From a virus, in the IMG/VR virus record IMGVR_UViG_3300010373_001373, positions 1 to 33,349 of that record: a stretch of DNA of 33,349 nt, one strand, 5' to 3'. Below, piece by piece: positions 8,159-16,316 of this stretch. The position numbers and the translations under genes were made by a program. Every line of letters begins with the position of its first letter. The stretch's first letter is position 1. Under the pieces are notes generated by a model. It saw only the letters and a program-made list of their open reading frames with translations, was not told where the DNA came from and searched no databases.

Positions 8159-9213
8159 GACTGGGGAATTGTGATTTGGTTGAAGCCGGTCGTTATTGGA
8201 TCTGTCAGGCCGCTGGCCTGGGCGATGTCAGTCCAACGCGTTGCATCGCCGTAGGCTTGCTGCGCCACTGCGTAAAGGCTGCCGCCGCCGGTTGTGGCCA
8301 CTTTGTTGCCGCCGGGGTTGGTCACTACGGCCAGGTTCGACTGCAGACGCGATGTCACGTCGCTCATTGCCGACAACGTGGAAAGCTGAGCCGACGCCAC
8401 CGCCTGCGATGCCATGCCGGCCGCTTGTTGGGCGATGGATTGCAACGGATTCAGGCCGCCTATGCTCGGGATCGACGCCACCGCCGACTCAGCCGTCGAA
8501 ATCAGGCCCGACACCTGACTTTGCACTGCAGCCAGCGCGCCCGACGCAGCCGAGATTGCGCTGTTCAGTGCTCCGGTGACCGTGCTGGAGATCGTCGCCG
8601 ACAATGCACTCGAGATCGCCCCGGATACGGCGCCGGCAATGCCACTGCCGCTCCCACCGCCCAACGATACCAAGCCGCTGGCAATGGGCTTGGCTGCGCC
8701 CACCACTGACGACAGCGCCGACGTGGCCGACGACACAGCACTCGACAGCGACGGGATGCCGACGGCGGCGGCCAGGGTGCTCAAGGTGGACGAATCCTGG
8801 TTGATCGCGTCGGTTGGCGAAATCGGCGTGATGCTTTTGACCGGCTTCGTGTTGTCTTGCACCACCTCGAAGGCGATCTGGTACGGGATTTTGTAGGCCT
8901 TTTGATATTCAGCCTTGAAGGACTGGACCGTAACCGAGTAGTTGAACGAATCCCAGGTCAGTGTGCAAACAGGTCCGCTGCGGCGCAGGTAATCGAGGTA
9001 CCTGGAGCGGTCACCAGCTGTCGAGCCGAGAAACCAGCCGCTCCAACCCAGCGGCATATCGTCCGGGCCCATGGTATCCACCACGCGCAGGCCGCCTACA
9101 AGCTTATGGGTCGTGAGCATTTGCTGACCGCCGAAGGCAATGCTTTCCGGCACTTCGGCATCGGTGAATACAAACTTGCCCTGCGGAGTTTTCAGAGTAA
9201 GTGTGACGCTCAT
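8155..9213 (-). CDS. Tail/baseplate protein with C-terminal LysM-like domain
   Basis: A 352-residue protein. The N-terminal ~125 residues (TLKTPQGKFVFTDAEVPESI, LRVVDTMGPDDMPLGWSGWF, GDRSRYLDYLRRSGPVCTLTW) are characteristic of tail proteins placed between tape measure and hub. A long Ala/Ser/Gly-rich segment with repeated SALSSA-type runs occupies residues ~140-290. The C-terminal ~45 residues (GGSLYAVAQQAYGDATRWTDIAQASGL, then NQITIPQS) look like a LysM module, as in P2 gpX-type or T4 gp53-type proteins. LysM-bearing baseplate proteins often glue wedges or hub to other parts rather than bind peptidoglycan. The 4-base overlaps with both neighbours place it within one translation unit. Confidence 0.78.
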   Translation of the reverse strand: MSVTLTLKTPQGKFVFTDAEVPESIAFGGQQMLTTHKLVGGLRVVDTMGPDDMPLGWSGWFLGSTAGDRSRYLDYLRRSGPVCTLTWDSFNYSVTVQSFKAEYQKAYKIPYQIAFEVVQDNTKPVKSITPISPTDAINQDSSTLSTLAAAVGIPSLSSAVSSATSALSSVVGAAKPIASGLVSLGGGSGSGIAGAVSGAISSALSATISSTVTGALNSAISAASGALAAVQSQVSGLISTAESAVASIPSIGGLNPLQSIAQQAAGMASQAVASAQLSTLSAMSDVTSRLQSNLAVVTNPGGNKVATTGGGSLYAVAQQAYGDATRWTDIAQASGLTDPITTGFNQITIPQS

Positions 9214-11324
9214 TGACCCATTCCGTAGTTGCCCATACCCGGCCGCAGTGGCGCGGCGCTGGGGTTGACATCACCAGTCGACATGCTGACGTTCGGAAGG
9301 AACCGCGACAGCAAATCCTTTCCGTCGAGATAGTTGTGCACATCGACTTTTACAACGGGCGGCTTCTGGCGGTTTGCCCCATCCTGACCTGGGACGCCTG
9401 ACGCCTGACCGTTCGGCGATGGAACGCCGTTTTGCAGCGGATGGTCTTTCTTCCACTGGTCAAAGGCGCGCTTGCTAACCGCATTCGGATCGTCGCGATC
9501 TTGTCCGGTAATCCACCGGTTCGCGTCATACAGCATGGTGCCGATTGAACCTTCTTTGCCGGTGACCTTCTTGATTGCCCACTCCACGGCCATGTTTAGG
9601 ATGTATCCGATGCCGTAGTCAATGGCGCCGGCCAGGCCAACGAGCGCAGTATTGCCCATAAGCGCAAGCAAACCGCCACCAGCAAGTGCGCCCGTCACAC
9701 TTTCCATGACGAACGTCGATGCTGTTGCCAAGCCACGCGAAATTACGCCGACCAAACCATTTGCTGCACCGCCTACTGCCTTCCATACCAGCTTGCCGAT
9801 GACCATGGCCGAGAAACCAGCACCAGCTATGCCAGCGATGCCCAAGGCAGGGTTTTCTTCAGTGGCTTTGGCTGTTTTCTCAAATGCGCCTGACGACTTA
9901 TCGAGCAACCAATTCACCGGGCCGCTGAATGTTGCCGACGCGTTCATCAGCGTCATGTTTGCGTTGGCGATAGTCTGGTCGGCCTTGGCGACGGTACTCA
10001 TCTGCTGCATCCACTTTTCGACCTTGTCTGGATCCTGCTCTTGATTCTTGAGCGCCTGCAGGGAATGCAGGTTGTCGAGCGTGGTCTGTTCGCTGAAGAT
10101 CGAGGCGGCGCGCTGCCCTTGCAGACCAAATGCCAAGTGGCTTGCGGCGTTGAACTTCAGTGCTCCCATTTTCCCGCGCGCTTCAGCCAAGATCGCAACT
10201 TCCTTCATCAAGTCGAACTCGCCGTTTCGATAGAACTGCGCCTGGTTGCCCTTATACAGCCCGAGCTCATGTAGCGCCTTGTTCTGGTTTTCGTTCTTGA
10301 ATAGGCCGCTGCCGAGCGTGTTTGGCAGGGCATTCATGGCCATGGCGTTAATCCAGGTGCCGCTTTTGGTGTTCATGATGCCGGCCTGCTGCATGGTGGC
10401 GATCATGAGCATGACGTCGGCCGAGTTTGCACCGGCGGCGTGCAGGGCTGGCAGCGCATAGCTGGCTGCGCGCGCGATCTCGCCCAGTGAGGCGTGCGTC
10501 GTCAATGAGGCTTGCACCATCGAGCTGAAGAGCGGCTTGGCTTCCTTTTCGGAGTAGGCCCCGGCCTGGTGGGCAAGGCCAATGAATGATTCCAGTGCCT
10601 CGGGCAGCGGCACGTTCTTCAGCTTCGACTCGATGGCAGCATACGGCATGGCCGTATCAAGCATTTGCTCCTGCTTACCCTGCGGCATGGTGCGCAGCAG
10701 GCGCGAGCTGTTGAGGATAGCCTCGCCGAAGGGCTCGATCTTGCCACCGGTTGCGAAGGCATACTTACTGGCGTATTCAAATTCCTTGGCGCGCAATTGC
10801 TTCATCGTGCGTTCCCACTGCTCAATGGGAATCTGCGATGTGGCGATGGCCTTTACGTTGGTGTCGTCGAGCTCGGCATTTTCATAAACGCCACCAAGCA
10901 CGGCCAGGCCGGTGGCGGCCAGGGCCTGGGAACCAGCTTTAGTCGTCTTGCCGCCACTTCCACCACCACCCGCGCCTGGACCATTACCATTAGGATACCG
11001 GCCGACCGGGCCACCCATGCCCGAGCCAGCAAGCCGAGCAGCTTCCATGTTACGAGCGATGTCAGCCGTGGCCGCCGCCATGGTATCCAAACGAGCATTT
11101 GCAGCCGCCAAGCCTGGCCCCTCGCCCAGCTTGTTTGCCGACAAGACGGCCTTGTCGAGACTCCTGGAAAGCGATGCGCTGCTACCCGACATGCCGCGCA
11201 GAGCGGCGGTGAACTCGATGAACTTGGCGCTTGCCTTCTCCGTCAGGTCGATGATGCGGAGCAAGGCAGGCGAGACTTGATCCTCAAGTTTCGCCATGAC
11301 TCCAACGGCATAGGCTTCGTTCAT
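9210..11324 (-). CDS. Tail tape measure protein
   Basis: At 704 residues this is the longest tail gene, placed after the tail assembly chaperone and before the baseplate genes as expected. It starts with VGVMAKLEDQVSPALLRIIDLTEKASAKF, a helical segment typical of tape measures of contractile-tail prophages. A Gly-rich linker follows (residues ~105-128). There is a long helical body (PQGKQEQMLDTAMPYAAIESKLKN and neighbours) and hydrophobic segments near residues 495-580 (GIAGIAGAGFSAMVIGKLVW, GGGLLALMGNTALVGLAGAI) that could insert in the inner membrane at DNA ejection. Known scaling of about 0.15 nm of tail per residue would imply a tail near 100 nm, which is an inference. Overlaps of 4 bases at both ends. 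Confidence 0.88.
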   Translation of the reverse strand: MNEAYAVGVMAKLEDQVSPALLRIIDLTEKASAKFIEFTAALRGMSGSSASLSRSLDKAVLSANKLGEGPGLAAANARLDTMAAATADIARNMEAARLAGSGMGGPVGRYPNGNGPGAGGGGSGGKTTKAGSQALAATGLAVLGGVYENAELDDTNVKAIATSQIPIEQWERTMKQLRAKEFEYASKYAFATGGKIEPFGEAILNSSRLLRTMPQGKQEQMLDTAMPYAAIESKLKNVPLPEALESFIGLAHQAGAYSEKEAKPLFSSMVQASLTTHASLGEIARAASYALPALHAAGANSADVMLMIATMQQAGIMNTKSGTWINAMAMNALPNTLGSGLFKNENQNKALHELGLYKGNQAQFYRNGEFDLMKEVAILAEARGKMGALKFNAASHLAFGLQGQRAASIFSEQTTLDNLHSLQALKNQEQDPDKVEKWMQQMSTVAKADQTIANANMTLMNASATFSGPVNWLLDKSSGAFEKTAKATEENPALGIAGIAGAGFSAMVIGKLVWKAVGGAANGLVGVISRGLATASTFVMESVTGALAGGGLLALMGNTALVGLAGAIDYGIGYILNMAVEWAIKKVTGKEGSIGTMLYDANRWITGQDRDDPNAVSKRAFDQWKKDHPLQNGVPSPNGQASGVPGQDGANRQKPPVVKVDVHNYLDGKDLLSRFLPNVSMSTGDVNPSAAPLRPGMGNYGMGQ

Positions 11325-11776
11325 TTTTTACCGGAAAGTGCGTCTTCGATGGCTTGGCCAACGGTTTGCATGATGAATGGGATATTGCGATGCAGGGCCG
11401 GCGTCAGGAATGCACGCGGCTTGATGTGGTTCGTGCCGATTTCCTGATACAAGGCGATTGGGTCATGGGAGCCAACAATCAGGCCCGTAGCGCTTGCCAC
11501 ATGCTCAATGCTTGAGCGCATTTCGCCAGAGCGGAGCAGCGGTTCGTCAGGCTCAAATCCATGCCGCACGCGATCTTTCTGCGTACCAATCTTCAAGTCG
11601 GGCCAGGGCGTGGCCGGTCCCATATCGTCGCGTTGGTATTTGCCGATTTCGTCGTAAGCGTGGCCCACGATGGCAACTGCACTGATTTCCATGGCCATAG
11701 CTTTTGCCACTTCAAGCGCCGCCAGATTTTCGCGCAGCGCCCGTGCCAGTGCACCAAACGACTTGTATTCCTTCAT
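11321..11776 (-). CDS. Minor tail / virion morphogenesis protein (HK97 gp10-like fold suspected)
   Basis: A 151-residue protein between the chaperone frameshift extension and the tape measure. Key stretches are AVAIVGHAYDEIGKYQ, ATPWPDLKIGTQKDR, EPLLRSGEMRSSIEHV, GSHDPIALYQEIGTNHIKPRAFL and HRNIPFIMQTVGQAIEDAL. The pattern LL.sG.mr.Si followed by .G....Ya..qE.Gt..ipPR.Fl is that of gpG/HK97-gp10 or phage virion morphogenesis proteins, usually tail-completion parts. Here it is not in the head-tail connector position but adjoins the tape measure. The start at 11776 follows the stop of the chaperone extension by eight bases, and it overlaps the tape measure by ATGA. Confidence 0.65.
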   Translation of the reverse strand: MKEYKSFGALARALRENLAALEVAKAMAMEISAVAIVGHAYDEIGKYQRDDMGPATPWPDLKIGTQKDRVRHGFEPDEPLLRSGEMRSSIEHVASATGLIVGSHDPIALYQEIGTNHIKPRAFLTPALHRNIPFIMQTVGQAIEDALSGKK

Positions 11777-11784
11777 ACTGGCTT

Positions 11785-12305
11785 TCAGACGGCCGGCTTG
11801 ACCCAGCCCATGCTATCCCATGAAAATTTATGGCCTTCCAACTCGCCGCAGGCCACGCAGTAGCCGAACAACTCAGCCGGCGACAGATTCATCACCACGT
11901 CCCAAGGGACGCCAGCCTTCGTAAGCTGTAGCACCTGCCGAAGGCCAACATCCCGGCTTATTTTTTTGCGGTTTCGGCATCGTCCTTATTCGGGAAGTGC
12001 TTGTCGATTGCAGCCGATACCGCCGCGATGCCTTCTTCGTCAAGGCGCGTGATCAACGCTTCTACCTGGAGCTTGCTCGAAGGCATGTTCACCTCGCTGC
12101 CGTCGATATGGGTGACCCACAGCAAAGGAATGCACATATGCAGGTAGACACGGTTTGTTGACGTGTCGCCGATTGCTTCCACTAGCTTGTATTGCGCCAG
12201 TACGTGCGGGCGTTTGATCGTGATGCATTTGCCTGACTTGGTAGTGACCAGGGCGGTGCCGTCGGCGTTGACGATGACGCCCTTCTCGGCAGTGGTTTCC
12301 GACAT
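11785..12305 (-). CDS. Tail assembly chaperone, -1 frameshift fusion product
   Basis: The zero-frame chaperone gene ends GCA AAA AAA TAA at 11969-11958. Slipping back one base on the A AAA AAA heptamer (11967-11961) changes the frame to ATA AGC CGG GAT and opens 58 more codons down to a TGA at 11785-11787. The extension contains VLQLTKAGVPWDVVMNLSP and ELFGYCVACGELEGHKFSWD, a plausible coding sequence that has no good start of its own. This matches the known lambda G/G-T and P2 E/E+E' arrangement, in which a short and a frameshifted long chaperone are made in front of the tape measure. The long product would be 173 residues and is thought to recruit tube subunits to the tape measure. Confidence 0.8.
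11958..12305 (-). CDS. Tail assembly chaperone, short (unshifted) form
   Basis: A 115-residue protein starting at an ATG at 12305 with GGAG six bases upstream. Its main features are GKCITIKRPHVLAQYKLVEAIG, CIPLLWVTHIDGSEVNMPSSK and LEALITRLDEEGIAAVSAAIDKHF, ending in a short charged tail NKDDAETAKK. The last part, a helical segment plus a flexible acidic/basic tail, and the position between tube and tape measure are those of short tail assembly chaperones. The final Lys-Lys codons are the slippery sequence used for the longer form. It is not a virion component in the related systems. Confidence 0.8.
   Translation of the reverse strand: MSETTAEKGVIVNADGTALVTTKSGKCITIKRPHVLAQYKLVEAIGDTSTNRVYLHMCIPLLWVTHIDGSEVNMPSSKLQVEALITRLDEEGIAAVSAAIDKHFPNKDDAETAKK
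11961..11967 (-). promoter_or_regulatory. Slippery heptamer A AAA AAA for -1 frameshift
   Basis: Seven A on the minus strand end directly at the TAA stop of the short chaperone. In the zero frame the bases read GCA AAA AAA TAA, exactly the X XXY YYZ register needed for tandem slippage. Only the -1 frame is open downstream (58 codons). Confidence 0.8.
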
Positions 12306-12331
12306 AGATTGCTCCGTCTATTGGGTTGGTT

Positions 12332-12763
12332 TTACAGCTTGATGCGGGTAGCTGCAGCGAACGAGACCTTTTGAATAACGTTCTTTTCCGCTTCCTTGTC
12401 GCCGGCATCATCCAGGTACAGCACCACCCCCTGATACTGGTACGTCGATACCGAGCCATCGACTTCCTGGACCGTCTCTTGAATCGCACCAGCTGGCGTA
12501 TTCTTGCCGGCATAGTAGTTGGCTTCGAATTGCGCGAAATAGTCGTCGAGGGTGCCATCGGCACGCGACACTTCGAAGTTTCCTTCCCAGCCGCCTTCTT
12601 GGAAGTTGAGATGGATCGGCAAGCCATTCAATGGCTTGACGGTCAATTTTTGGTTCAATTTTTTGCTGGTGAACTTCAGTAGGGTGGGCAACGACAACGA
12701 CCCGCTCGACATGTGAATGTCGAAACGGAAGTCTTTGCCAATATTCAAACCGGATTGCGGCAT
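12332..12763 (-). CDS. Tail tube protein
   Basis: A 143-residue protein directly after the sheath gene, the standard place for the tube gene in contractile-tail phages. The ATG at 12763 has AGGAG six bases upstream. Parts such as LPTLLKFTSKKLNQKLTVKPL, GLPIHLNFQEGGWEGNFEVSRA, DDYFAQFEANYYAGKN and STYQYQGVVLYLDDAGDKE are like those in P2 gpFII/Mu-type tube proteins with a beta-barrel fold, a long loop and a hairpin. It would polymerise as the inner tube through which DNA passes. The final KVSFAAATRIKL is a usual tube-type C-terminal strand. Confidence 0.82.
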   Translation of the reverse strand: MPQSGLNIGKDFRFDIHMSSGSLSLPTLLKFTSKKLNQKLTVKPLNGLPIHLNFQEGGWEGNFEVSRADGTLDDYFAQFEANYYAGKNTPAGAIQETVQEVDGSVSTYQYQGVVLYLDDAGDKEAEKNVIQKVSFAAATRIKL

Positions 12764-12789
12764 TTTCTACTCCTGAAAAATTGGGCGAA

Positions 12790-14337
12790 TTACTGCACCG
12801 GGTTGACAGTAACGGTCTGGCCGCCCTGGATGTTGATCAGGAAGTACCGGACGATAGACAAGTAGGTGACCTTGACGTCTGCCTGCATATAGCCCAGCGC
12901 CACCTGGCTGAACGGGTTGTTTGCTGCATCGATCTCGACCGACCAACCGGGCTGAGTCGGGGCATTCACGTTGCCGATCATGCCGACGCGTTGCAGGTTG
13001 CTGAAGAACGAATCCATCGCGCCCTTCACGTTTCGGCGCAAGTCAATGGTCTGCACTTGGCCGGGCACATAGCCGAAGGCGGCAGCCATCGTGAACGCGA
13101 TGTAATTGGTCATGCGCGTGTAGTTATCGCCGTTCGTGGCCGAGTTTGAGCTGATGTTGCGGCCCGTGCGGCAGGCGAAGATCGAGCCGGCCGGCGCGCC
13201 AAGCGTCAGCACTTCCAGGCGGGACGAAGCGGCCAAGCCGATCTCAGCATCGCTGTAGGGCAAGTTCTGCTGGCTGCGCTGCGTGGCGATCAAGCCGCTG
13301 ATCGGCTTGTTTAGCACCGACTGCTCGGGACTGGTAGACGCTTGCAAGGCACTGGTGAACGTGGCCGGGGAAACCATACGCAGCACGCCGTTCACGTTGT
13401 CCTGCCAGTATGACCAATCGCCCACCAGGCAGGCCAGGCCGTAGCCATCGATGCCGGCGGTGTTCAGGTTGGTCGCGCTCGACTGAATGCTTGTGCCCGG
13501 CGGGTTCGCGGTATGGAAGTAGATGCCTTCCTGCAAGCCGAAAGCAAGCTGTGCGGTCCACGTGGTCGAAGTCTGGCAATCCACCAGGTTGCCTACCTGC
13601 ATGCCGCTCTTACGCAAGGCATACATGCCGGTGCGAGTCAGGCCATCCGTTCCCACCAGCGTCTGATCGGTGATGGTGGACGTGCCGTCAGTGCCGCCGG
13701 CCAGCGTGTAGGTAGCGGTGATGTTGGGCGAGGCAGTGGATGCGCCAACGGTTGCCACGACGATCTGCGACGGTCCGCGCACGCCGGATTGGCCTTGGTT
13801 GACAGCGGTGACGGCGTTGGTCCAGATGGCGGCGCCGGTGCCAGTGATGTTGTCATAGACCTCGGGCGTGAAGCCCTGGCGCTGGATCGCCAACTTGAAC
13901 GTATTCGGCGCAGTGCCGGCCGTCATGTTGGCGGTGATGGTGTTGCCCACCACGCCGGTGTACATCGCCGTGATCGTCATACCGGTGGCGGGTGTGCCCG
14001 CCGTGTCCTTCATCTGCACCGTGGCGGCCATGTCGGAGCCATCCGTTACGCGAACGATGCCGAAATTCTGGACGTTGTTCATCGAGGCGATGGCAACGGC
14101 GGTCGCGAGGTCGTGGCTGCGGTTCGTGACAGGACCAATGGCCTGTTGCGCCTGGGCCGGCGTGCCGATACCCAGCATGACGGCATTCACAGGCCCCCAG
14201 GATCCGACGCCAACGAGGCCAAGGCCGTCAGTCGGTACGCCATTGATATAGGCCGTCGACGGCGGTTGGATGATGACGTAGAGGTCAGGCGCTTGGAGCG
14301 CCGTGACGTTGAGTTGTCCTGCTTGATAGACGGGCAT
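12790..14337 (-). CDS. Contractile tail sheath protein
   Basis: A 515-residue sheath protein. I take the ATG at 14337 (MPVYQAGQLNVTALQAPDLYV) because GGAG lies eight bases upstream; a TTG six codons earlier would lie too close to the hairpin. Sheath features include GLVGVGSWGPVNAVMLGIGTP, a region with DLATAVAIASMNNVQNFGIVRV, and the C-terminal FGYVPGQVQTIDLRRNVKGAMDSFFSNLQRVGMIG leading to MQADVKVTYLSIVRYFLINIQGGQTVTV. The last segment corresponds to the strand-exchange C-terminal arm that links sheath subunits. The middle (residues ~120-270) is an Ala/Gly/Thr-rich inserted domain. It identifies the phage as a myovirus type. A terminator-like hairpin lies directly upstream. Confidence 0.9.
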   Translation of the reverse strand: MPVYQAGQLNVTALQAPDLYVIIQPPSTAYINGVPTDGLGLVGVGSWGPVNAVMLGIGTPAQAQQAIGPVTNRSHDLATAVAIASMNNVQNFGIVRVTDGSDMAATVQMKDTAGTPATGMTITAMYTGVVGNTITANMTAGTAPNTFKLAIQRQGFTPEVYDNITGTGAAIWTNAVTAVNQGQSGVRGPSQIVVATVGASTASPNITATYTLAGGTDGTSTITDQTLVGTDGLTRTGMYALRKSGMQVGNLVDCQTSTTWTAQLAFGLQEGIYFHTANPPGTSIQSSATNLNTAGIDGYGLACLVGDWSYWQDNVNGVLRMVSPATFTSALQASTSPEQSVLNKPISGLIATQRSQQNLPYSDAEIGLAASSRLEVLTLGAPAGSIFACRTGRNISSNSATNGDNYTRMTNYIAFTMAAAFGYVPGQVQTIDLRRNVKGAMDSFFSNLQRVGMIGNVNAPTQPGWSVEIDAANNPFSQVALGYMQADVKVTYLSIVRYFLINIQGGQTVTVNPVQ

Positions 14338-14356
14338 TTGAAAGTCTCCGAGCAAT

Positions 14357-14378
14357 AAAAAAACCGCCCGTAGGCGGT
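14357..14378 (-). terminator. Terminator-like hairpin just upstream of the sheath gene
   Basis: On the minus strand the stem ACCGCC/GGCGGT with a four-base loop (TACG) is followed by seven T at 14363-14357. The sheath ribosome-binding site (GGAG, 14349-14346) begins only seven bases further on. It separates the head/completion block from the tail block, yet leaves no room for a promoter. Confidence 0.85.
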
Positions 14379-14397
14379 CAGAGAATGTGGTTGTGGT

Positions 14398-14631
14398 TCA
14401 GTGGAAGGTACGGTGCAAAAGCCGCGGCGGAATCGTCACATCGGGCATGCCATCAGGCCTGAAACTCACCGAGATATGGCTCGCATCGGCGCTCCAATCG
14501 GTTTGAAACTTGTCTTGCATGATCCGCAGGAAGTCAAACTTGATGAACTCGCAGACCGCAGGCGTTGCGTCGCGCCCGACTTGCTTTTCCGCCGCCTCTC
14601 TCAGGGCGGCGGTGACCTGGCGCGCAATCAT
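14398..14631 (-). CDS. Small phage protein, unknown
   Basis: A 77-residue protein coupled to the previous gene by an ATGA overlap (14628-14631). It begins MIARQVTAALREAAEKQVGRD and has a charged, mostly helical first half and a C-terminal half with SHISVSFRPDGMPDVTIPPRLL. I do not recognise the family. It is the last gene before the hairpin and sheath gene, so it probably belongs to the head-to-tail completion block. The reading frame is supported by coupling, by the terminator following the stop, and by the absence of another good frame there. Confidence 0.65.
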   Translation of the reverse strand: MIARQVTAALREAAEKQVGRDATPAVCEFIKFDFLRIMQDKFQTDWSADASHISVSFRPDGMPDVTIPPRLLHRTFH

Positions 14632-14810
14632 TCAAGCGCACCGATCTTGTTGCAGTGGTGTGCGTTCTCGCCGGCCATGATCTCGGCGACCTTCGCCGGG
14701 TCGTTGATGTGGTGGCCGCGCCGGTATGCGCCAAAGGCCTGCACAACGATCAGGTGATAGTCGGGCAAGGCTGGTTCTTTGGGTGCTGCTTGCGTTTCTT
14801 GGTCTTCCAT
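14628..14810 (-). CDS. Small phage protein with GHHINDP motif
   Basis: I take the ATG at 14810 (MEDQETQAAPKEPALPDYHL), giving 60 residues; further upstream Met codons lie within the preceding gene. The C-terminal half, FGAYRRGHHINDPAKVAEIM, has the form aromatic-x-x-Gly-x-x-Ile-x-Asp-Pro followed by a helix. This is seen in many small phage proteins that lie beside connector or head genes. A second 60-residue protein in this window (17042-17224) has the same arrangement. Function is unknown. Ends in an ATGA overlap with the next gene. Confidence 0.65.
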   Translation of the reverse strand: MEDQETQAAPKEPALPDYHLIVVQAFGAYRRGHHINDPAKVAEIMAGENAHHCNKIGALE

Positions 14811-14817
14811 TTGAGCC

Positions 14818-15645
14818 TCAGATGGGGAAGGTTGTGGTTGTGCCGCCGCTCGGCGTGAGCGAGGCGCGGAAGCTGGTGACGGTGTTGTCGACTTCGGTTG
14901 CTGTGGTGACATATTCGACCTCATACCGCAAATCGCGGCGATAGATGCGTTGCTTGGCCAGATGGTCAGTTTCCATCGTGCCGCGATAGATCAGGCGCGC
15001 CAGCGTGTTGTCCGGCATCAGGATTCTTGCCTGTTCGGGCGACTTCAGGAAGCCATCAACCACTTGCGCCACCTGCTTACGTGCGTCAGGCGACGGAGCC
15101 CAGGTCGTGATCAGGATCTCGCGCTTCTGCCGCGCAATTTCTCCTTGCATCACGACTGGCACCGACACCCGCGCTACGATGTCAAACACCTGATTCAAGG
15201 TGATGACCGCGCCGGCTGCAGTGGCGTTCGGAATCAGGGCGGCCAGGCCGGCGGCAATGGTCGCGAATGTGTCGTTTTCCTTGATGCCGTAGCTATAGCC
15301 GACATAGTTCACCAGCGCTGTTGCTGCTTCTCCGGCTTTGATCGACCCGCCGACCGTGATGCGATTGCTCGATACCGTCAGCGTCAATTCCGGAGCCGGG
15401 ATGTCGGTCAGTACCTGCATTTGCGGCGGAAAGCGCGTCGTGTTTTCCTCAGTCAGCGACTTGGCAAACACCGTCACCATCACGTGGCCGGCTGCCATGA
15501 TTTGATCGAGCTGCTGCGGCAGCGGCCAGCCGGTGGCGAGCTTCACCGTCGGCCCGGGTACGCTCGGTACGCCGGTGCCGCTCGGATAGACCGCCGATGT
15601 CGCCAACTGCGCCAGAACGTCTTCGACGTCGGAAATATCAGCCAT
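14818..15645 (-). CDS. Phage structural protein of head-tail completion block, unknown
   Basis: A 275-residue protein whose ATG overlaps the upstream stop by one base (TGATG). The N-terminus MADISDVEDVLAQLATSAVYP resembles a conserved phage virion protein family. It includes WPLPQQLDQIMAAGHVMVTVFA, SLTEENTTRFPPQ, a possible Ig-like or beta-sandwich part around TLTVSSNRITVGGSI (residues ~90-130), and a C-terminal region with RGTMETDHLAKQRIYRRDLRY. It lies between the capsid and tail sheath genes. A tail-terminator, neck or collar role is possible, but I cannot assign it to a named protein. Confidence 0.65.
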   Translation of the reverse strand: MADISDVEDVLAQLATSAVYPSGTGVPSVPGPTVKLATGWPLPQQLDQIMAAGHVMVTVFAKSLTEENTTRFPPQMQVLTDIPAPELTLTVSSNRITVGGSIKAGEAATALVNYVGYSYGIKENDTFATIAAGLAALIPNATAAGAVITLNQVFDIVARVSVPVVMQGEIARQKREILITTWAPSPDARKQVAQVVDGFLKSPEQARILMPDNTLARLIYRGTMETDHLAKQRIYRRDLRYEVEYVTTATEVDNTVTSFRASLTPSGGTTTTFPI

Positions 15646-16316
15646 CAGGAATGCTCTTCGTTCGCTTGCAGGCGCCAGCCCAAATCGGTCAATTCGGCAG
15701 CATAGATCGCGAAATTGCGACCGAGATCGTCTTGCGCAATGTCCGATTCAACAATCTGGACTGGCACTGATGCCGGCAACAGGATGACGACGCCGGATTG
15801 CTTGACACTGCTTGGCAACACCACGTCCTTGTCCGACCTACCGCCGAGCAGGATCGATGCTGGCCAGCCCGCGCCAAATGTGCCGCCAGTGGCGGACGTG
15901 CCCAGCACATCGATTTCCTCGCTTTGCACGTCGCCGCTGTAACCAACGAAGCCAGCATCCCCTTGGTCTGCCATACGCCCGATACGGATCGATCGGTTGC
16001 ACTCAACAGCCAGGATAGGGAGCAGCGGCTGCTGCCCGGCGATGAAAAACGTGCCGCCCGGGCCGACCAGATAGTCACCTACTTGAGTCTGCGATCCGTC
16101 AACAATGGCAAACCACGTCGGCTTCCCATACTTGTTGGGCCGCATATAGGTGAAGTCTTCGGCGTTGAAGCTGGCCGGCAACGTCGCGAGCTTGTTGGCG
16201 TCAATAATTGGCGGTCCGGCTGACTGCGGCCGGTAATGCACATACGGCAGGCCTATCTTCTCAGCGGCAATGCCATAGCCGCGGTAGATGCGTGCCTGAA
16301 TGGTCGGGCCGTCCAT
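15645..16316 (-). CDS. Phage structural protein of head-tail completion block, unknown
   Basis: The ATG at 16316 overlaps the upstream stop by one base (TGATG); a GTG one codon earlier (16319) is equally possible. The protein of about 223 residues begins MDGPTIQARIYRGYGIAAEKIG. The segment PHYRP..., with YVHYRPQSAGPPI, NKYGKPTWFAIVDGSQTQVGDYLVGPGGTFFIAGQQPLLP, is typical of conserved prophage proteins of unknown role found next to connector genes. A later part has GFVGYSGDVQSEEIDVLGTS. It ends in a hydrophilic LGWRLQANEEHS. It belongs to the same translation-coupled block as the genes on either side. Confidence 0.65.
   Translation of the reverse strand: MDGPTIQARIYRGYGIAAEKIGLPYVHYRPQSAGPPIIDANKLATLPASFNAEDFTYMRPNKYGKPTWFAIVDGSQTQVGDYLVGPGGTFFIAGQQPLLPILAVECNRSIRIGRMADQGDAGFVGYSGDVQSEEIDVLGTSATGGTFGAGWPASILLGGRSDKDVVLPSSVKQSGVVILLPASVPVQIVESDIAQDDLGRNFAIYAAELTDLGWRLQANEEHS

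Noticed and set aside
13513-14358. Long plus-strand frame of 281 codons opposite the sheath gene, and others such as 22247-22966 and 4429-5196.
   Set aside because: Arg/Gly/Ala-rich antisense shadows of clear minus-strand genes in GC-rich DNA, with no ribosome-binding sites.
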